The translations under genes and the position numbers were made by a program. The notes beneath the pieces are model-generated. The model had not been told where the DNA came from. It saw only the letters and a list, made by a program, of their open reading frames with translations, and did no database searches. Positions 1 through 12,599 of a DNA stretch of 59,810 nucleotides are shown here, in pieces. The stretch is from JBBPZA01 sp038199375 (GTDB lineage Bacteria > Actinomycetota > Thermoleophilia > Solirubrobacterales > Solirubrobacteraceae). The stretch lies in NCBI GenBank assembly GCA_038199375.1, contig JBBPZA010000129.1:1-59810 (forward strand), in the 5' to 3' direction. Positions within the stretch are counted from its first letter, which is position 1, and every line of letters begins with the position of its first letter.

Positions 1-1
1 G

Positions 2-139
2 CTCACCTACACCCAAGACGGCATCCGACTCGACCGCCTCACCCACACCCAGCAGCGCATCCTCGAGCTGCTCGAGATCAAGCCGCCCTGGCCACAGCAG
101 ACAGAGGTAGCGCTCGCGAACTGCGGAAAATGGGGCTAG
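2..139 (+). CDS. C-terminal fragment of a possible DDE transposase (partial at window edge)
   Basis: An open frame enters from the left edge and ends at a TAG after 45 codons. The tail reads RLTHTQQRILELLEIKPP followed by a short hydrophilic end. A Gln-Gln-Arg-hydrophobic-Leu-Glu-Leu pattern close to the C-terminus is common in IS4/IS1634-type transposases, but no catalytic residue is inside the window, so this is a resemblance only. It converges on the M20 peptidase gene, and the two stop codons share the bases CTAG. It could equally be the end of an unrelated hypothetical protein. Confidence 0.4.
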   Translation, partial: LTYTQDGIRLDRLTHTQQRILELLEIKPPWPQQTEVALANCGKWG

Positions 140-1259
140 CGGGCCGCCGCGTCGAGCAGCGCGAGGGAGACGTCGAGCATCTGCTCCAGCGCGGCGACCG
201 TGACGCTCTCGTCGGGCTGGTGGTTTCGCTCGGTCCCGTTGGCGAGGTTGGTGCAGGCGAAGCCGGTGCTCTCCAGGGCGTTGGCGTCGGAGGCTCCTCC
301 CGTGGCGATGTGGGAGGGCTCGATCCCGCACGTCCTCAGCGCCGCCTCAGCGGCGAGGATCTGCGGCGCGCTGCGGCGGTGGCGGTAGCCGCGAAAGGTC
401 TGGGTGACCTCAAGGTCGAGGTCGCACTCGGCGGCGTTGGCGCCGTCGTGGAGGCGGTCGACCATCTCGGCGACGATCGCGTCGGCTCTGTCGGTGTCGA
501 GGCTCCTCGCCTCGGCGGAGATGCTGCAGCGATCGGGGACGATGTTGGTCGTGGGCGCGCCGCCGTGGATCGAGCCGACGTTGGCCGTCGTCTCGGGGTC
601 GAGGCGGCCGAGGCGCATCGCGTCGATCGCGACGGCCGCCCCGACGATCGCCGAGCGCCCGTCCTCGGGGCGAATGCCGGCGTGGACCGCCACTCCGCGC
701 AGCTCGGCGTCCACGCGGTAGGCGGTCGGCGAGGCGAGCACGATCTCGCCGATGGGCGAGGCGTGGTCGAAGACGTAGCCGTAGGCGCTGCGCAGTGCGC
801 CGGCGTCGAAGGCCTTGGAGCCCGCGAGCGCGTTCTCCTCGGCGACGGTGAACAGCAGCTCGAGCCCGACCGGCGGTCGCTCGCGCACGCAGCGGCGGGC
901 GAGCTCGAGGACGACGGCGACCGCGGCCTTGTTGTCGGCGCCGAGGATCGCCTCACGGGCGTTGCGCCAGGCACCGTCGACGACCACCGGCTCGATGACG
1001 TCGGCGACCGCCACGGTGTCGACGTGCGCGCAGAGCAGGACGCTTCGCTCGCTGCGCCCCGGGATCCGGGCGAGCACGTTGCCGCACTGCGCGCCGGCCT
1101 CTTGGGCCGAGGAGTCCTCTTCGGTCTCGATGCCCAGCGAGGAGAGCTCGCGGCGCACCGCCTCCATGCACGCCCGCTCGGAGCCGAACGGGCTGGGGAT
1201 TGCGCACAGCGCCCCGAAGGCCTCGTTGAGGTGGCGGCGCTCTGCCTCGTCGGCCGGTC

Positions 1260-1263
<4 letters not shown>
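136..1263 (-). CDS. M20-family metallopeptidase (PepT-like aminopeptidase)
   Basis: A 375-residue zinc-dependent exopeptidase of the M20 clan, closest in style to tripeptidase T-like enzymes that trim peptides in the cytoplasm. Metal-site motifs are visible: AHVDTV near residue 80 (His80, Asp82), GADNKAAVAV (Asp110), TVAEENALAG (catalytic Glu142, ligand Glu143), FDHASP (Asp166), and a late His in RNHQPDES. A dimerisation-type lid lies between the two metal-binding halves. The GTG start was chosen because it overlaps the pyrG stop by 4 bp (GTGA), the coupling seen throughout this strand. Substrate specificity cannot be read from the sequence. Confidence 0.85.
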
Positions 1264-2962
<1,699 letters not shown>

Positions 2963-2966
<4 letters not shown>

Positions 2967-3790
2967 GCGGGTCTCCCGAGTGAGTCTAGTTGTCGAAGTC
3001 CGGGCGTTCGCTCTATGAGCGCGGAGAGTGAGCGAAATTCTCCGTAGGCGGTGATGAGTGCGATCAGCACGAGGGCAACGGCCTGGCCGGCGGTCCCGAG
3101 CGCGAGGATCAGCCAGAGCCCGGCGAGCGCGCCGACGACGTTGGAGCCGGCGTCGCCCAGCATGGCGAGCTCGCGCAGGTCCCACGCGCCGATCGCGAGC
3201 GCCGCGCCGCTGAACAGGCCAAGCGCCCACAGCGGCTCGACGTCCATCGTCGCGACGGTGAGCGCGGCCCCCAGGGCGACGAACGCCTTCACCGAGCGGC
3301 CCGGCCGCAGGTCCAGGAGGTTGAACAGGTTGGTGGCCAGGACGAGGAGGGCGACGGCTACGAGATAGCCCACCGCGTCGTAGCCCCCGCCGCTGAGCGT
3401 GTAGAGAGCGAGGCCGAGCGATCCAACCGCCTTGAGCGCCCCGGTGGCGAAGTCCCCGCGCAGGACCGCCCGCCCGTGGCCGCGCCATCCGCGCGAGGCG
3501 CCGCTGAAAACGTCGTCGACCAGACCGAGGAAGGCGACCCCGAGGACGTACACCGCCACCCGCCCGAACTCCGGCGCCAGGACGTCGTCGACGCCGGCGA
3601 GCTCATCGAGCAGGGCCAGCGGCACGAGCGCGGCCGTCGCGGCCGCGACGATCAGCAGCCCGGCGGGGAAGGGCACGCGCCGGCCGCGGAAGTTCTCGCG
3701 GGAAAAGCCCTGCTCGTACAGGTAGCGCAGCGCGGGAGGCGCGATGAGGCCCCCGGCCAGGAAGGAGAGGGCTAGAGGCAATGCCGGCAC
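2963..3790 (-). CDS. MraY/WecA-like polyprenyl-phosphate glycosyl-1-phosphate transferase homologue
   Basis: A 275-residue polytopic membrane protein of the GT4/MraY superfamily, which normally transfers a sugar-1-phosphate to undecaprenyl phosphate. The first Asp pair is kept in LGLVDDVFSG (about residues 88-97). The second motif reads NLFNLLDLRPGR instead of the usual NxxNxxDGxDGL, and no His-rich C-terminal motif is seen. About eight hydrophobic segments are visible. It sits between steB and pyrG, so a role in cell-envelope assembly is plausible. Activity is uncertain given the altered motif. GTG start; the stop overlaps the pyrG start. Confidence 0.75.
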
Positions 3791-3910
3791 GGAGTGACGG
3801 TAGCGGGAGGCGCGGACGGCGAGGCTCGGGCCCGCGTCGTGAGTGCCTTTGGTCTTGCGCGGGCGCCACGGCCCCTCGCATCCCGTCGCGTCGTCGGGCT
3901 TGCGCGAACC

Positions 3911-4783
3911 CTATGGTCCGTCTCCTACGCGGCCGGCGGCCTCGGGCAGCAGGCGCGTCGCTGTGTCCTTGGTGCCGAAGGCGCCGCTCGCTCCGGCGAG
4001 GACGAAGACCATCGAGGCGCGGCCCGTCAGCTGGTCGACGTTGTCCACGCTCGAGACGCCGCGGGCGGCGAACCACGGAATCCCCGTCGGGTTGCGTGAG
4101 GTCTCCTCGACGCCGACGAGGGGAGCGCGCGCGCGCCTGAACCCGGCGATCAGGCCGTCCTCGAGCGCCGCGGTCGCCGCCCCCCCGGGGCCGCTGACCT
4201 CGCCGCCCTGACGGTAGAGCACCACCGCGCCGAGCCCGTCGAGTGTGCCGCTCGAACTCGAGAGCAGCGTGGAGCGGGTGGCGGCCAGGTCGCGGCCGCC
4301 CCTGAAGAAGTCCACCCCGACGCGCCGGCCGAAGCGGCGCAGGACGTCGGGATTCTGGGCGAGGCCGGCAAAGCGGGTGCCGCGCTCGTCTGCGGCGAGC
4401 TCCGCGGTATCGGGTGGGACCTTGACCACCGAGACGTTCACGAGCCGCCCGCCCGTAGGCGCGAGCGCTTCGCGGACGTCGTCGACCACGCTGTCGGGAA
4501 TGCCGCCGAGCGCGACGATCCCCACCCGCTGCGCGGGCAGCCGGCCGCCGACCATCAGCGGGTAGAACTGGCGCTCGAGCTCCTTCTCCTCGTTGACCTG
4601 CGCGCGCAGCCGGGCGGATTCCGCCCGCGCGTCGCGGACGTCCTTGCGCAGCGAGTCACGTATGTCGCGCTCGGCGCTCGAGACGAGGCCCTCATCCCCG
4701 ATCGCCACTCCCAGCAGCAGGCCGATGACCAGCGCCAGGAAGACGGCGACGAGCGACAGGGCGTGGTAGCGGAAGTCGAACAC
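3911..4783 (-). CDS. steB: SteB/MctB-like membrane protein (copper transporter family)
   Basis: A 290-residue protein with one N-terminal membrane helix (about residues 8-28), a charged heptad-like coiled-coil stretch (about 35-75) and a large C-terminal domain. This architecture is that of the actinobacterial MctB/SteB family. In Corynebacterium SteB works with SteA at the division site; the mycobacterial homologue MctB has been linked to copper. The gene lies 21 bp downstream of steA on the same strand, matching the conserved steA-steB order. The GTG start opens MFDFRYHALSL, the typical family beginning. The Cu role is not supported by any Cys/Met cluster that I can see. Confidence 0.8.
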   Translation of the reverse strand: MFDFRYHALSLVAVFLALVIGLLLGVAIGDEGLVSSAERDIRDSLRKDVRDARAESARLRAQVNEEKELERQFYPLMVGGRLPAQRVGIVALGGIPDSVVDDVREALAPTGGRLVNVSVVKVPPDTAELAADERGTRFAGLAQNPDVLRRFGRRVGVDFFRGGRDLAATRSTLLSSSSGTLDGLGAVVLYRQGGEVSGPGGAATAALEDGLIAGFRRARAPLVGVEETSRNPTGIPWFAARGVSSVDNVDQLTGRASMVFVLAGASGAFGTKDTATRLLPEAAGRVGDGP

Positions 4784-4804
4784 GGGTTGCGGCGAGCGGC
4801 CGGG

Positions 4805-5974
4805 TCAGTCGGCCCCGAGGAGGACCTGGAGCTTGAGCCAGAGCAGCTCGGCGACGTCGCGCAGGCCGGGAGTGAGGGCGACGATCGCGGCGAGCGCGAC
4901 GATGCCCGTGACGAGCATGAGCACCAGCGGCCACCAGCCCGGCCGGGGTCGGTAGAGCCGGCTGACGCCCTTGGCGTCGACGAGGATCTCGCCCACCCGC
5001 AGGCGGGTGATGAAGGTCGAGGACATCCCCTTGCGGTTCTTGTCCAGGAACTCGACGAGGTTGAAGTGCGAGCCGACCATGATCATGAGGTTCGCGCCCT
5101 TCTCCGCCGCGATGAGCATGGCGACGTCCTCGCTGGTCGCCGGCGCCGGCACGACCTTGTGCGCGAGCCCGAGCCGCTCGAGGTGCTCGCGGCCGGGAGC
5201 CCGGCCGTCCGGGTAGGCATGGACGACGAGCTCGGCGCCCGACTTCAGGGCCGGGTCGCTCGCCGAGTCCATGTCCCCGACGATCATGTCGGGCTGGAAG
5301 CCGTGGTCGATGATCGCGTCGGCGCCGCCGTCTACCGCGACGAGGACCGGTCTCACGTCTCGGATGTAGGGCCGCAGCGCCTTGAGGTCGCGCTTGTGGT
5401 CGACCCCGCGCACGACGATCAGCACGGGCTTGTCGCGGAAGTCGGTGTCGAAGCGCGGGAGCTCGATCTTGCCCGAGAGCAGCTCCCGCTCCTGCTGCAT
5501 GTACTCGACGGTGTTGGCCGCGAAGCGCTCCAGCGCCTCGCCGATGTCGGCCCGGCGCTTCTCGGTGAGCGCCAAGACCGTCGCCGGGTCCTGGACCTTG
5601 CCGCGCCCGACGCGCTCGCCCCGGCGCAGGATCTCGGCGCCGCGGACGACGATCGCATCGCCGTCGTCGAGGTCGTCGAAGAGTCGGGCGCCAGGCGCGT
5701 CGACCAGATGGACGCCCGCCTGGACGAGGAGCAGGGGGCCCATGTTCGGGTAGTCGCCGCTCGAGGAGTCTGCGCAGTTGACGACGGCCCGGACGCCGCA
5801 GGCGATCAGGTCCTCGGCAGAGACGCGATCGAGGTTGAGATGGTCGATGACGGCGACGTCGCCGGGACGCAGGCGCTTGACGAGGTGCTTGGTGCGCTTG
5901 CCCAGCCGGGCGACGCCCCTGACCTCGACGAGATCGTCCTTGGCGGCGGCCTTGTTGGTCGGCGAGACGGCCAC
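4805..5974 (-). CDS. steA: SteA-like cytokinetic ring protein
   Basis: A 389-residue protein with an N-terminal SteA domain, a central thiamin-pyrophosphokinase-like fold containing VAVDGGADAIIDHG and IVGDMDSASD (about residues 220-250), and a C-terminal membrane helix (WWPLVLMLVTGIVALAAIV). In Corynebacterium SteA localises to the division septum with SteB and affects septal wall stability. Here it lies between recN and steB in the conserved actinobacterial order. GTG start; no strong Shine-Dalgarno sequence is visible. The nucleotide-binding look of the central domain is clear, but a catalytic role has not been established for the family. Confidence 0.85.
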   Translation of the reverse strand: MAVSPTNKAAAKDDLVEVRGVARLGKRTKHLVKRLRPGDVAVIDHLNLDRVSAEDLIACGVRAVVNCADSSSGDYPNMGPLLLVQAGVHLVDAPGARLFDDLDDGDAIVVRGAEILRRGERVGRGKVQDPATVLALTEKRRADIGEALERFAANTVEYMQQERELLSGKIELPRFDTDFRDKPVLIVVRGVDHKRDLKALRPYIRDVRPVLVAVDGGADAIIDHGFQPDMIVGDMDSASDPALKSGAELVVHAYPDGRAPGREHLERLGLAHKVVPAPATSEDVAMLIAAEKGANLMIMVGSHFNLVEFLDKNRKGMSSTFITRLRVGEILVDAKGVSRLYRPRPGWWPLVLMLVTGIVALAAIVALTPGLRDVAELLWLKLQVLLGAD

Positions 5975-6078
5975 CGCGGGGATTCTAGGTGCGAACCCCC
6001 GCGCAAGCTGGCATTTAGCCGCTCCCGCCGCTTGGCGCAGGCATGCGTTTCGCGCATCGTAAGGGCCTCGCGCGCAAC

Positions 6079-7881
<1,803 letters not shown>

Positions 7882-8426
7882 GGGCACGGTCTATCAGCGA
7901 GCGCCGACGGATCGGGCCTCAGGGGTCGGTTGCGCGCGAGGGTCGCTGAGGCGACGCGAAGTGGGGGTCGTTTGTGTCGGGTCGCGCTGGTGCGATGACT
8001 CGAACGGCGTCGGCGAGGGGGTCCGCGTTGTGCGGTGCGACCGCGAGCGGCGCGGTTCAAGCGGCGCCCGGGCCTTCTGCGGCTCCTCGACCGCGCGTGG
8101 CGCGGTTCAGAGACCGCAGAACGCGTGCCGGGCGTCAGTCGTCGCCCTAGCTTCGCTTGGTCACAGAAAAGTCAACGAACGAGTCATCTCTTCCGGACCG
8201 CGGCCGCAGGGGCGAGAAGGCCACCGCAAGAAGGATTTGGTTTCCCATGGGGTACCGAATCCTTCAGTCGTCGCGACTCCGGACTCGAGGAGCGCACTCG
8301 CTGAAGATCTTGGTGTCCCCTGGGGTACCGAATCCTTCAATCGTCGCGACTCCGGACTCCAGAGCCGAACAGGTCTGGTGACCCGAGTCGTGCCGCGCCC
8401 CCGCTCGGCGGTATGAGGCTCGCTCG
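7882..8426. other. Intergenic region with two families of short direct repeats
   Basis: About 545 bases lie between the recN start and the stop of the HD-GYP gene with no convincing gene on either strand; open frames here lack conserved motifs and overlap one another. Two repeat families are visible. One is a 19-base element (ccgcgagcggcgcggttca and a 17/19 copy) repeated with a 50-base offset near 8041-8109. The other is the longer pair annotated separately. No tRNA or obvious terminator is visible. Confidence 0.6.
8235..8367. repeat. Imperfect direct repeat of about 55 bases, period 73
   Basis: Two copies of a block containing ggggtaccgaatccttca and tcgtcgcgactccggactc occur with an exact 73-base offset and only a few mismatches. 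The spacing between them is about 18 bases. It lies just downstream of the HD-GYP gene stop. Two copies are too few for a CRISPR array; a dispersed intergenic (REP-like) element or local duplication is more likely. Confidence 0.8.
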
Positions 8427-10844
8427 CTAGCCCTTGCCCTTGCCCTTGCCGCCATTCCCTCCGTTGCCGTCGCCGCCATTCCCGCCGTTGCCATTGCCGC
8501 CGTTCCCGCCGCCCTGGCCGGAGTTTCCTTTTCCCTTGCCGCCACCGCCGGAGCTGCCACCGCCGTTGCAGCCGTTGCCGTTGCCCGCACCGGCGTTCCC
8601 GCTACTGCCACCCCCGGTCCCGCTTCCGCCGCCGCCGCTCCCGCTCCCGCCGCTCCCTCCGCCGCCCTGGCCGGCGCCGCCCTGGCCGGCGCTGCCCTGG
8701 CCGCCGCCGTCATTGCCCCCGTTGCCGTTGCCGTTGCCGCCGCCGCCCTTGCCGCCGTTGCCCTTGCCGGCGCCGCCGTTGCAGCCGTTGCCGTTGCCGG
8801 CGCCGCCCTTGCCCTTGTCATCGCCGGCCTCGGCATCGTCGTCGCCACCCCCTCCGCCACTGGGGGCGCCGCCGCCGCGGTTGCCCTCGCCCTTCCCGCG
8901 CTCGCCGCCGCCCCGGCCACCCCGGCCACCCCGGCCGCGCGAATCCTGGTCGTCCTCTCCACGGGAAGCGCCCTCAGAATGGTCGCCGCCGCGGGGGCGC
9001 TCCCCCCCGCGCCCTCGGCCTCGCCGGCCCTTCCTCCCGCGTCTCTTGCCGCGATCGTCTCCAACCCCCGCTCCGGGCACGGCGCCGGGGGCAGGGGCCG
9101 TGCCTCCACCGGGCGTCCCGCCGCCCGGTGTACCCGCCGCTCCGTCTGCTCCCTGCGTGCCCGAGGTTCCGCTCGCACCCGGCGTCTCGACGAGGCCGCC
9201 GGCGTTCTGCACCTCCGCTGCCGCGGGCGTTCCGGGCCAGATGATCGGCCGCGGATCGGCCGCTCCGGCGGGTGGCGCGACGGGCAGGACGGGCAGGACG
9301 GGCGACCCCCCGGTGCCGCCGGAGCCGCCGCGTCCCGCCGCCGGCGAACCGATGGCTCCCACCGGAGGCCTGGTGGCCCATCCCGGCAGCACGACGCCGA
9401 CCACGGGCAGCCAGATCGCGCCGCTCACGGGGACGACGCGAGCGGATCCGAGCCCGGCCGCGGCGGTAGCCGCCGGGCCCCCGCCGCTGCCGCCGTGGCC
9501 GCTGCCGCTGCCGCCGTGGCCGCTGCCGCTGCCGCTGCCGGTTCGGGCTTGCGCGCGGCCGGGGGCGCCCGCGAAGCCTGCACGCTCCAAGCCGGGTGCC
9601 GCCCCGCTGAGCACCGGCAGTCCGGGCGCGCACACCGCGCTACTCGGGTCCAGCAGCAGGCACGGCTGGCCTGGTCCGGTCCTGTTCGGGCTGGTTGTGA
9701 TGGGCCCGGCCGCGTAGACGTCTTCGATCACCGAGCGAGCCGGTCCGTCCGCCGCCAGCGCAGCGCCCGAGCCGATCGAGAGGACGAGCAGGAGGGCCGC
9801 GAGCCGGCGCGAGCCCGTGAGCGAGGCGCCGGTCAGCACCCGGCCGCGTCGCGCGTCGCTTGCCGCGTGCTCCAGTGCGGCGGCAACCTGCGGGTCGAAT
9901 TGCCTCCCGGCGTGGGTGCGGATCTCGGTCAGGGCCTCGGCGGCGGACCGGCCGGCGCGGTAGGGGCGATTGGAGCGGATGGCGTGGTAGGCGTCCGCGC
10001 AGAGGATGATCCGGCTGGAGAGCGGGATCTGGCGGCCGGCCAGCCCGTCGGGATAGCCGCTTCCGTCGTAGTGCTCGTGCGAGTGGCGGACGATGGTGGC
10101 GACATCGGCGAGCTCGGGCACCGAGCGCAGGATGCGCTCGCCCACGGGTGTGTGGGTTCGCATGACCTCCCACTCGTCGTCGTCGAGCGGCCCTGGCTTG
10201 TGGAGGATCTCGGTGGGCACGGCGACCTTGCCGAGGTCGTGCAGCTGGGCTGCGACCAGCAGCCTGCGGCGCTCCTCGTCGTCGACCCGCATGCGGTCCC
10301 CCAGCGCGGCGGCGAGCTCAACCACGTCGTCGGAGTGGTTGGCCGTCGCGCCGTCGCGCTCTCCCAGCGCAGCCACGGCGACCCCGACGGCGGCCCGCTG
10401 CGCGGCGGCGATCGCCGCCTCCTGCGCCGCGCGCTGCGTAGCCTCGCGGCGGGTGGCGACGCCCGTGACCGTATAGGCGACGATCGAGCCGGCAAAGGCG
10501 GCGAGCACTCCCGCCAGCCATCCAGCGGCTAGGGCGACGCTGGCGGCGAGGACGGCCGTCAACAGCGCGATCAGCAGGATCGTGCGGCGTGGAGTGCCCG
10601 TGGCGGCGCGGCGGATCGTCGCGCCGGGCCGGCCTTGGCCGTCGCCGTCGGGCGCTCGCCCGTTTCGGCCGTCATGTACGACCCGCCTGGGATCGACCCC
10701 CGCGCGGATACGTGGGGCGTGCCCGTCGAGCGCGACGCTTCCGTTATTCCGGCCCGTAGGCCTCACGCCGGGAAGGGCGCTCGTCGAGGCTACGACGCGT
10801 GCAGTGCCGGCTCCCTGCCATCCGTGTTGGCTACCGCGATCCAT
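8427..10844 (-). CDS. Membrane HD-GYP domain protein with giant glycine-rich tail
   Basis: 805 residues. A basic N-terminal region is followed by two membrane helices (about 88-130), then a cytoplasmic HD-GYP domain (about 150-330) with LHDLGK (His202-Asp203), His231 and HSHEHYDGSGYPDG (His254-Gly267), the hallmark of c-di-GMP phosphodiesterases. A third helix (about 347-365) precedes an extracytoplasmic tail of about 440 residues. The tail has a Pro/Gly segment with Cys395 and Cys405, an Arg/Gly-rich stretch (about 596-660), then almost pure Gly/Asn/Ser/Lys with two NGNGCNGG units (Cys688, Cys759). The ATG has a GAGGGAG ribosome site and a plausible promoter upstream. Phosphodiesterase activity is inferred from motifs; the tail's function is unknown. 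Confidence 0.85.
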   Translation of the reverse strand: MDRGSQHGWQGAGTARVVASTSALPGVRPTGRNNGSVALDGHAPRIRAGVDPRRVVHDGRNGRAPDGDGQGRPGATIRRAATGTPRRTILLIALLTAVLAASVALAAGWLAGVLAAFAGSIVAYTVTGVATRREATQRAAQEAAIAAAQRAAVGVAVAALGERDGATANHSDDVVELAAALGDRMRVDDEERRRLLVAAQLHDLGKVAVPTEILHKPGPLDDDEWEVMRTHTPVGERILRSVPELADVATIVRHSHEHYDGSGYPDGLAGRQIPLSSRIILCADAYHAIRSNRPYRAGRSAAEALTEIRTHAGRQFDPQVAAALEHAASDARRGRVLTGASLTGSRRLAALLLVLSIGSGAALAADGPARSVIEDVYAAGPITTSPNRTGPGQPCLLLDPSSAVCAPGLPVLSGAAPGLERAGFAGAPGRAQARTGSGSGSGHGGSGSGHGGSGGGPAATAAAGLGSARVVPVSGAIWLPVVGVVLPGWATRPPVGAIGSPAAGRGGSGGTGGSPVLPVLPVAPPAGAADPRPIIWPGTPAAAEVQNAGGLVETPGASGTSGTQGADGAAGTPGGGTPGGGTAPAPGAVPGAGVGDDRGKRRGRKGRRGRGRGGERPRGGDHSEGASRGEDDQDSRGRGGRGGRGGGERGKGEGNRGGGAPSGGGGGDDDAEAGDDKGKGGAGNGNGCNGGAGKGNGGKGGGGNGNGNGGNDGGGQGSAGQGGAGQGGGGSGGSGSGGGGSGTGGGSSGNAGAGNGNGCNGGGSSGGGGKGKGNSGQGGGNGGNGNGGNGGDGNGGNGGKGKGKG

Positions 10845-10890
10845 GCGGATTACTCCCTCATCTTCCGGTGTCCGTACCGACTTGCCCCAC

Positions 10891-10920
10891 ATTATGCGGT
10901 ACAGCACGATCAGGATGCAA
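10891..10920 (-). promoter_or_regulatory. Candidate vegetative promoter for the HD-GYP gene
   Basis: On the minus strand a TTGCAT box is followed after 18 bases by CATAAT, about 47 bases before the HD-GYP start codon and overlapping the 3' end of nadK. AT-rich hexamers with this spacing stand out in such GC-rich sequence. A small inverted repeat (gtaccg/cggtac) brackets the -10 box and could be an operator. It suggests the HD-GYP gene has its own transcription start. Confidence 0.4.
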
Positions 10921-11776
10921 GTCGTCCGAACTTCTCTCTGAGACGGTGGTAGAAACTGGCGCCCGGGATCTGGGCCAGGCACCCCTGGCCGTCGACGAAG
11001 CGCAGCTCGAGCGCCTCCCCGGCGTCGAGCGACGAGGCCGGTCGTCCGTCGATCGAGACGTCGACCGCCTCCTCGGTCGAGACGTTGCGCACGGTCAGCG
11101 CGTCGCTCGGGGCGACGACGAGCGCCCGGGCGGTGAGGGAGTGGGGAGCGATGAAGGACACCACGTAGCCCTTCACCCCCCACGCCAGCACCGGGCCGCC
11201 GTTGGCGAGGTTGTATCCCGTCGAGCCCGCGGGGGTCGCGACCACGAGCCCGTCGCAGCGCACCCGGCCGACCTCTTCGCCGGCGATCGCGTAGGCGAGC
11301 TGGGCGACGCGGCCGTCCTGCCGGCGGTGCAGGGAGACGTCGTTCATGGCTGAGGCGGGGCCCGCGCTGTCGCGTATCCGCACGACGGGCAGGCGCAGGA
11401 CCTCGAAGTCCCCCGTGAACGCGCGCGCGAAGCCGGTTTCGCACTCCTCCGGGTCGATCGTGGCCAGGAAGCCGATCTGCCCGAAGTTCACGGCGAAGAC
11501 CGGAACCTCGGTGCCGGCGTAGGTGCGGAGGGCTCTCAGGATGGTGCCGTCGCCGCCGAGCGCGACGCACAGGTCGACGTCTTCGCTGACCGGCGCCTCG
11601 ACCGCAAGCCCCGAATCCGACTGGAGCCCGTGGCGCGCGGTCTCCTCGGGGTCGAAGCGCAGCGTCACCCCGGCCGCGGCGGCGGCGGCGCGCAGCTTGT
11701 CCAGCACCCGCGCGATCTGCCGCGGGCGGCGGTGGGTGAAGACCGTGGCCGCACGCGGCGCGCCGGATCGGGTCAC
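10910..11776 (-). CDS. nadK: NAD kinase
   Basis: Phosphorylates NAD to NADP with ATP or polyphosphate in the cytoplasm. The 288-residue protein carries the kinase motif ALGGDGTILRALR, the NFGQIGFLAT segment, the conserved NDVSLHR and the glycine-rich DGLVVATPAGSTGYNLA. Length fits the family. The GTG start overlaps the tlyA stop by 4 bp (GTGA). The tlyA-nadK pair next to recN is the standard actinobacterial order, here interrupted by the HD-GYP gene and the repeat region. Confidence 0.96.
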   Translation of the reverse strand: MTRSGAPRAATVFTHRRPRQIARVLDKLRAAAAAAGVTLRFDPEETARHGLQSDSGLAVEAPVSEDVDLCVALGGDGTILRALRTYAGTEVPVFAVNFGQIGFLATIDPEECETGFARAFTGDFEVLRLPVVRIRDSAGPASAMNDVSLHRRQDGRVAQLAYAIAGEEVGRVRCDGLVVATPAGSTGYNLANGGPVLAWGVKGYVVSFIAPHSLTARALVVAPSDALTVRNVSTEEAVDVSIDGRPASSLDAGEALELRFVDGQGCLAQIPGASFYHRLREKFGRLAS

Positions 11777-12591
11777 GCGTCGACCTCGGCCACCGCGGCT
11801 TCGAGGTCCTCGAGCTCTCCTTCGCGACCCGCCTCGGCAAGGTGCACGAAGGTCTCGCGATTGCCCTTGGGTCCGGGAAGGCCCGACGGCGCGAAGCCAA
11901 GCACGGACGTGCCGAGCTGCCGTGCCTTGATGGCGGCGGCCAGCAGTGCGGCGCGCCGGTCTGAGACCTCCCGCACGACGCCTCCCTTGCCGACCCGCTC
12001 GCGCCCCACCTCGAACTGGGGCTTGACCAGCGCGAGGGCGTCGTAGCGGCCGGGTGCGCAGGCCAGCACGGCCGGAAGCACCTTGGACAGGGAGATGAAC
12101 GCCAGGTCGAGCGTGATCATGTCCGGGCGCCACGGCAGGAGGTCGACCGTCATCTCCCGGGCGTTGCGGCGCTCGATCACCGTCACCCTCTCGTCGTTGC
12201 GCAGCGACCAGTCGAGCTCGCCGTAGGCGACGTCGAGCGCGGCGACGTGCTGCGCGCCGCGCTGGAGCAGGCAGTCCGTGAAGCCTCCGGTGGAGGCGCC
12301 GACGTCCAGGCAGCGCCGGCCGGCGACATCCAGACCGCGCGCGTCGAGGGCGTTGGCGAGCTTGCGTCCACCGCGGGAGACGTAGGCGTCGCGGGCGGTG
12401 ACCTCCACCTTCACGTCGTCGGCGACCAGCGTCCCCGGCTTGTCGGCGCGGCTCCGGCCCTCGCCCAGGAGCACCTCGCCGGCAAGGACCGAGGCCGCCG
12501 CCCGGGTGCGTGACTGAAAGAGGCCGCGCTGCGCCAGCAGGGCGTCGAGGCGAACCTTGGGCACGCGTACACGGTAGCCGCGTGATTGCAT
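11773..12591 (-). CDS. tlyA: TlyA family rRNA 2'-O-methyltransferase / putative haemolysin
   Basis: 272 residues with an N-terminal S4 RNA-binding domain (VRLDALLAQRGLFQSR) and an FtsJ/RrmJ-type methyltransferase domain with the SAM motif CLDVGASTGGFTDCLL and LVKPQFEVGRE. TlyA methylates 16S and/or 23S rRNA, and its loss gives capreomycin resistance in mycobacteria. The conserved body begins VPKVRLD; the listed ATG lies nine codons further upstream and a GTG at the VPK codon is an alternative. It is divergent from a small gene only 8 bp away and is coupled to nadK by a GTGA overlap. Confidence 0.93.
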   Translation of the reverse strand: MQSRGYRVRVPKVRLDALLAQRGLFQSRTRAAASVLAGEVLLGEGRSRADKPGTLVADDVKVEVTARDAYVSRGGRKLANALDARGLDVAGRRCLDVGASTGGFTDCLLQRGAQHVAALDVAYGELDWSLRNDERVTVIERRNAREMTVDLLPWRPDMITLDLAFISLSKVLPAVLACAPGRYDALALVKPQFEVGRERVGKGGVVREVSDRRAALLAAAIKARQLGTSVLGFAPSGLPGPKGNRETFVHLAEAGREGELEDLEAAVAEVDA

Positions 12592-12599
12592 GTGCCCCC

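Noticed and set aside
8235..8367. CRISPR-like repeat pair
   Set aside because: Only two imperfect copies, unit too long, gap of about 18 bases, and no cas gene nearby.
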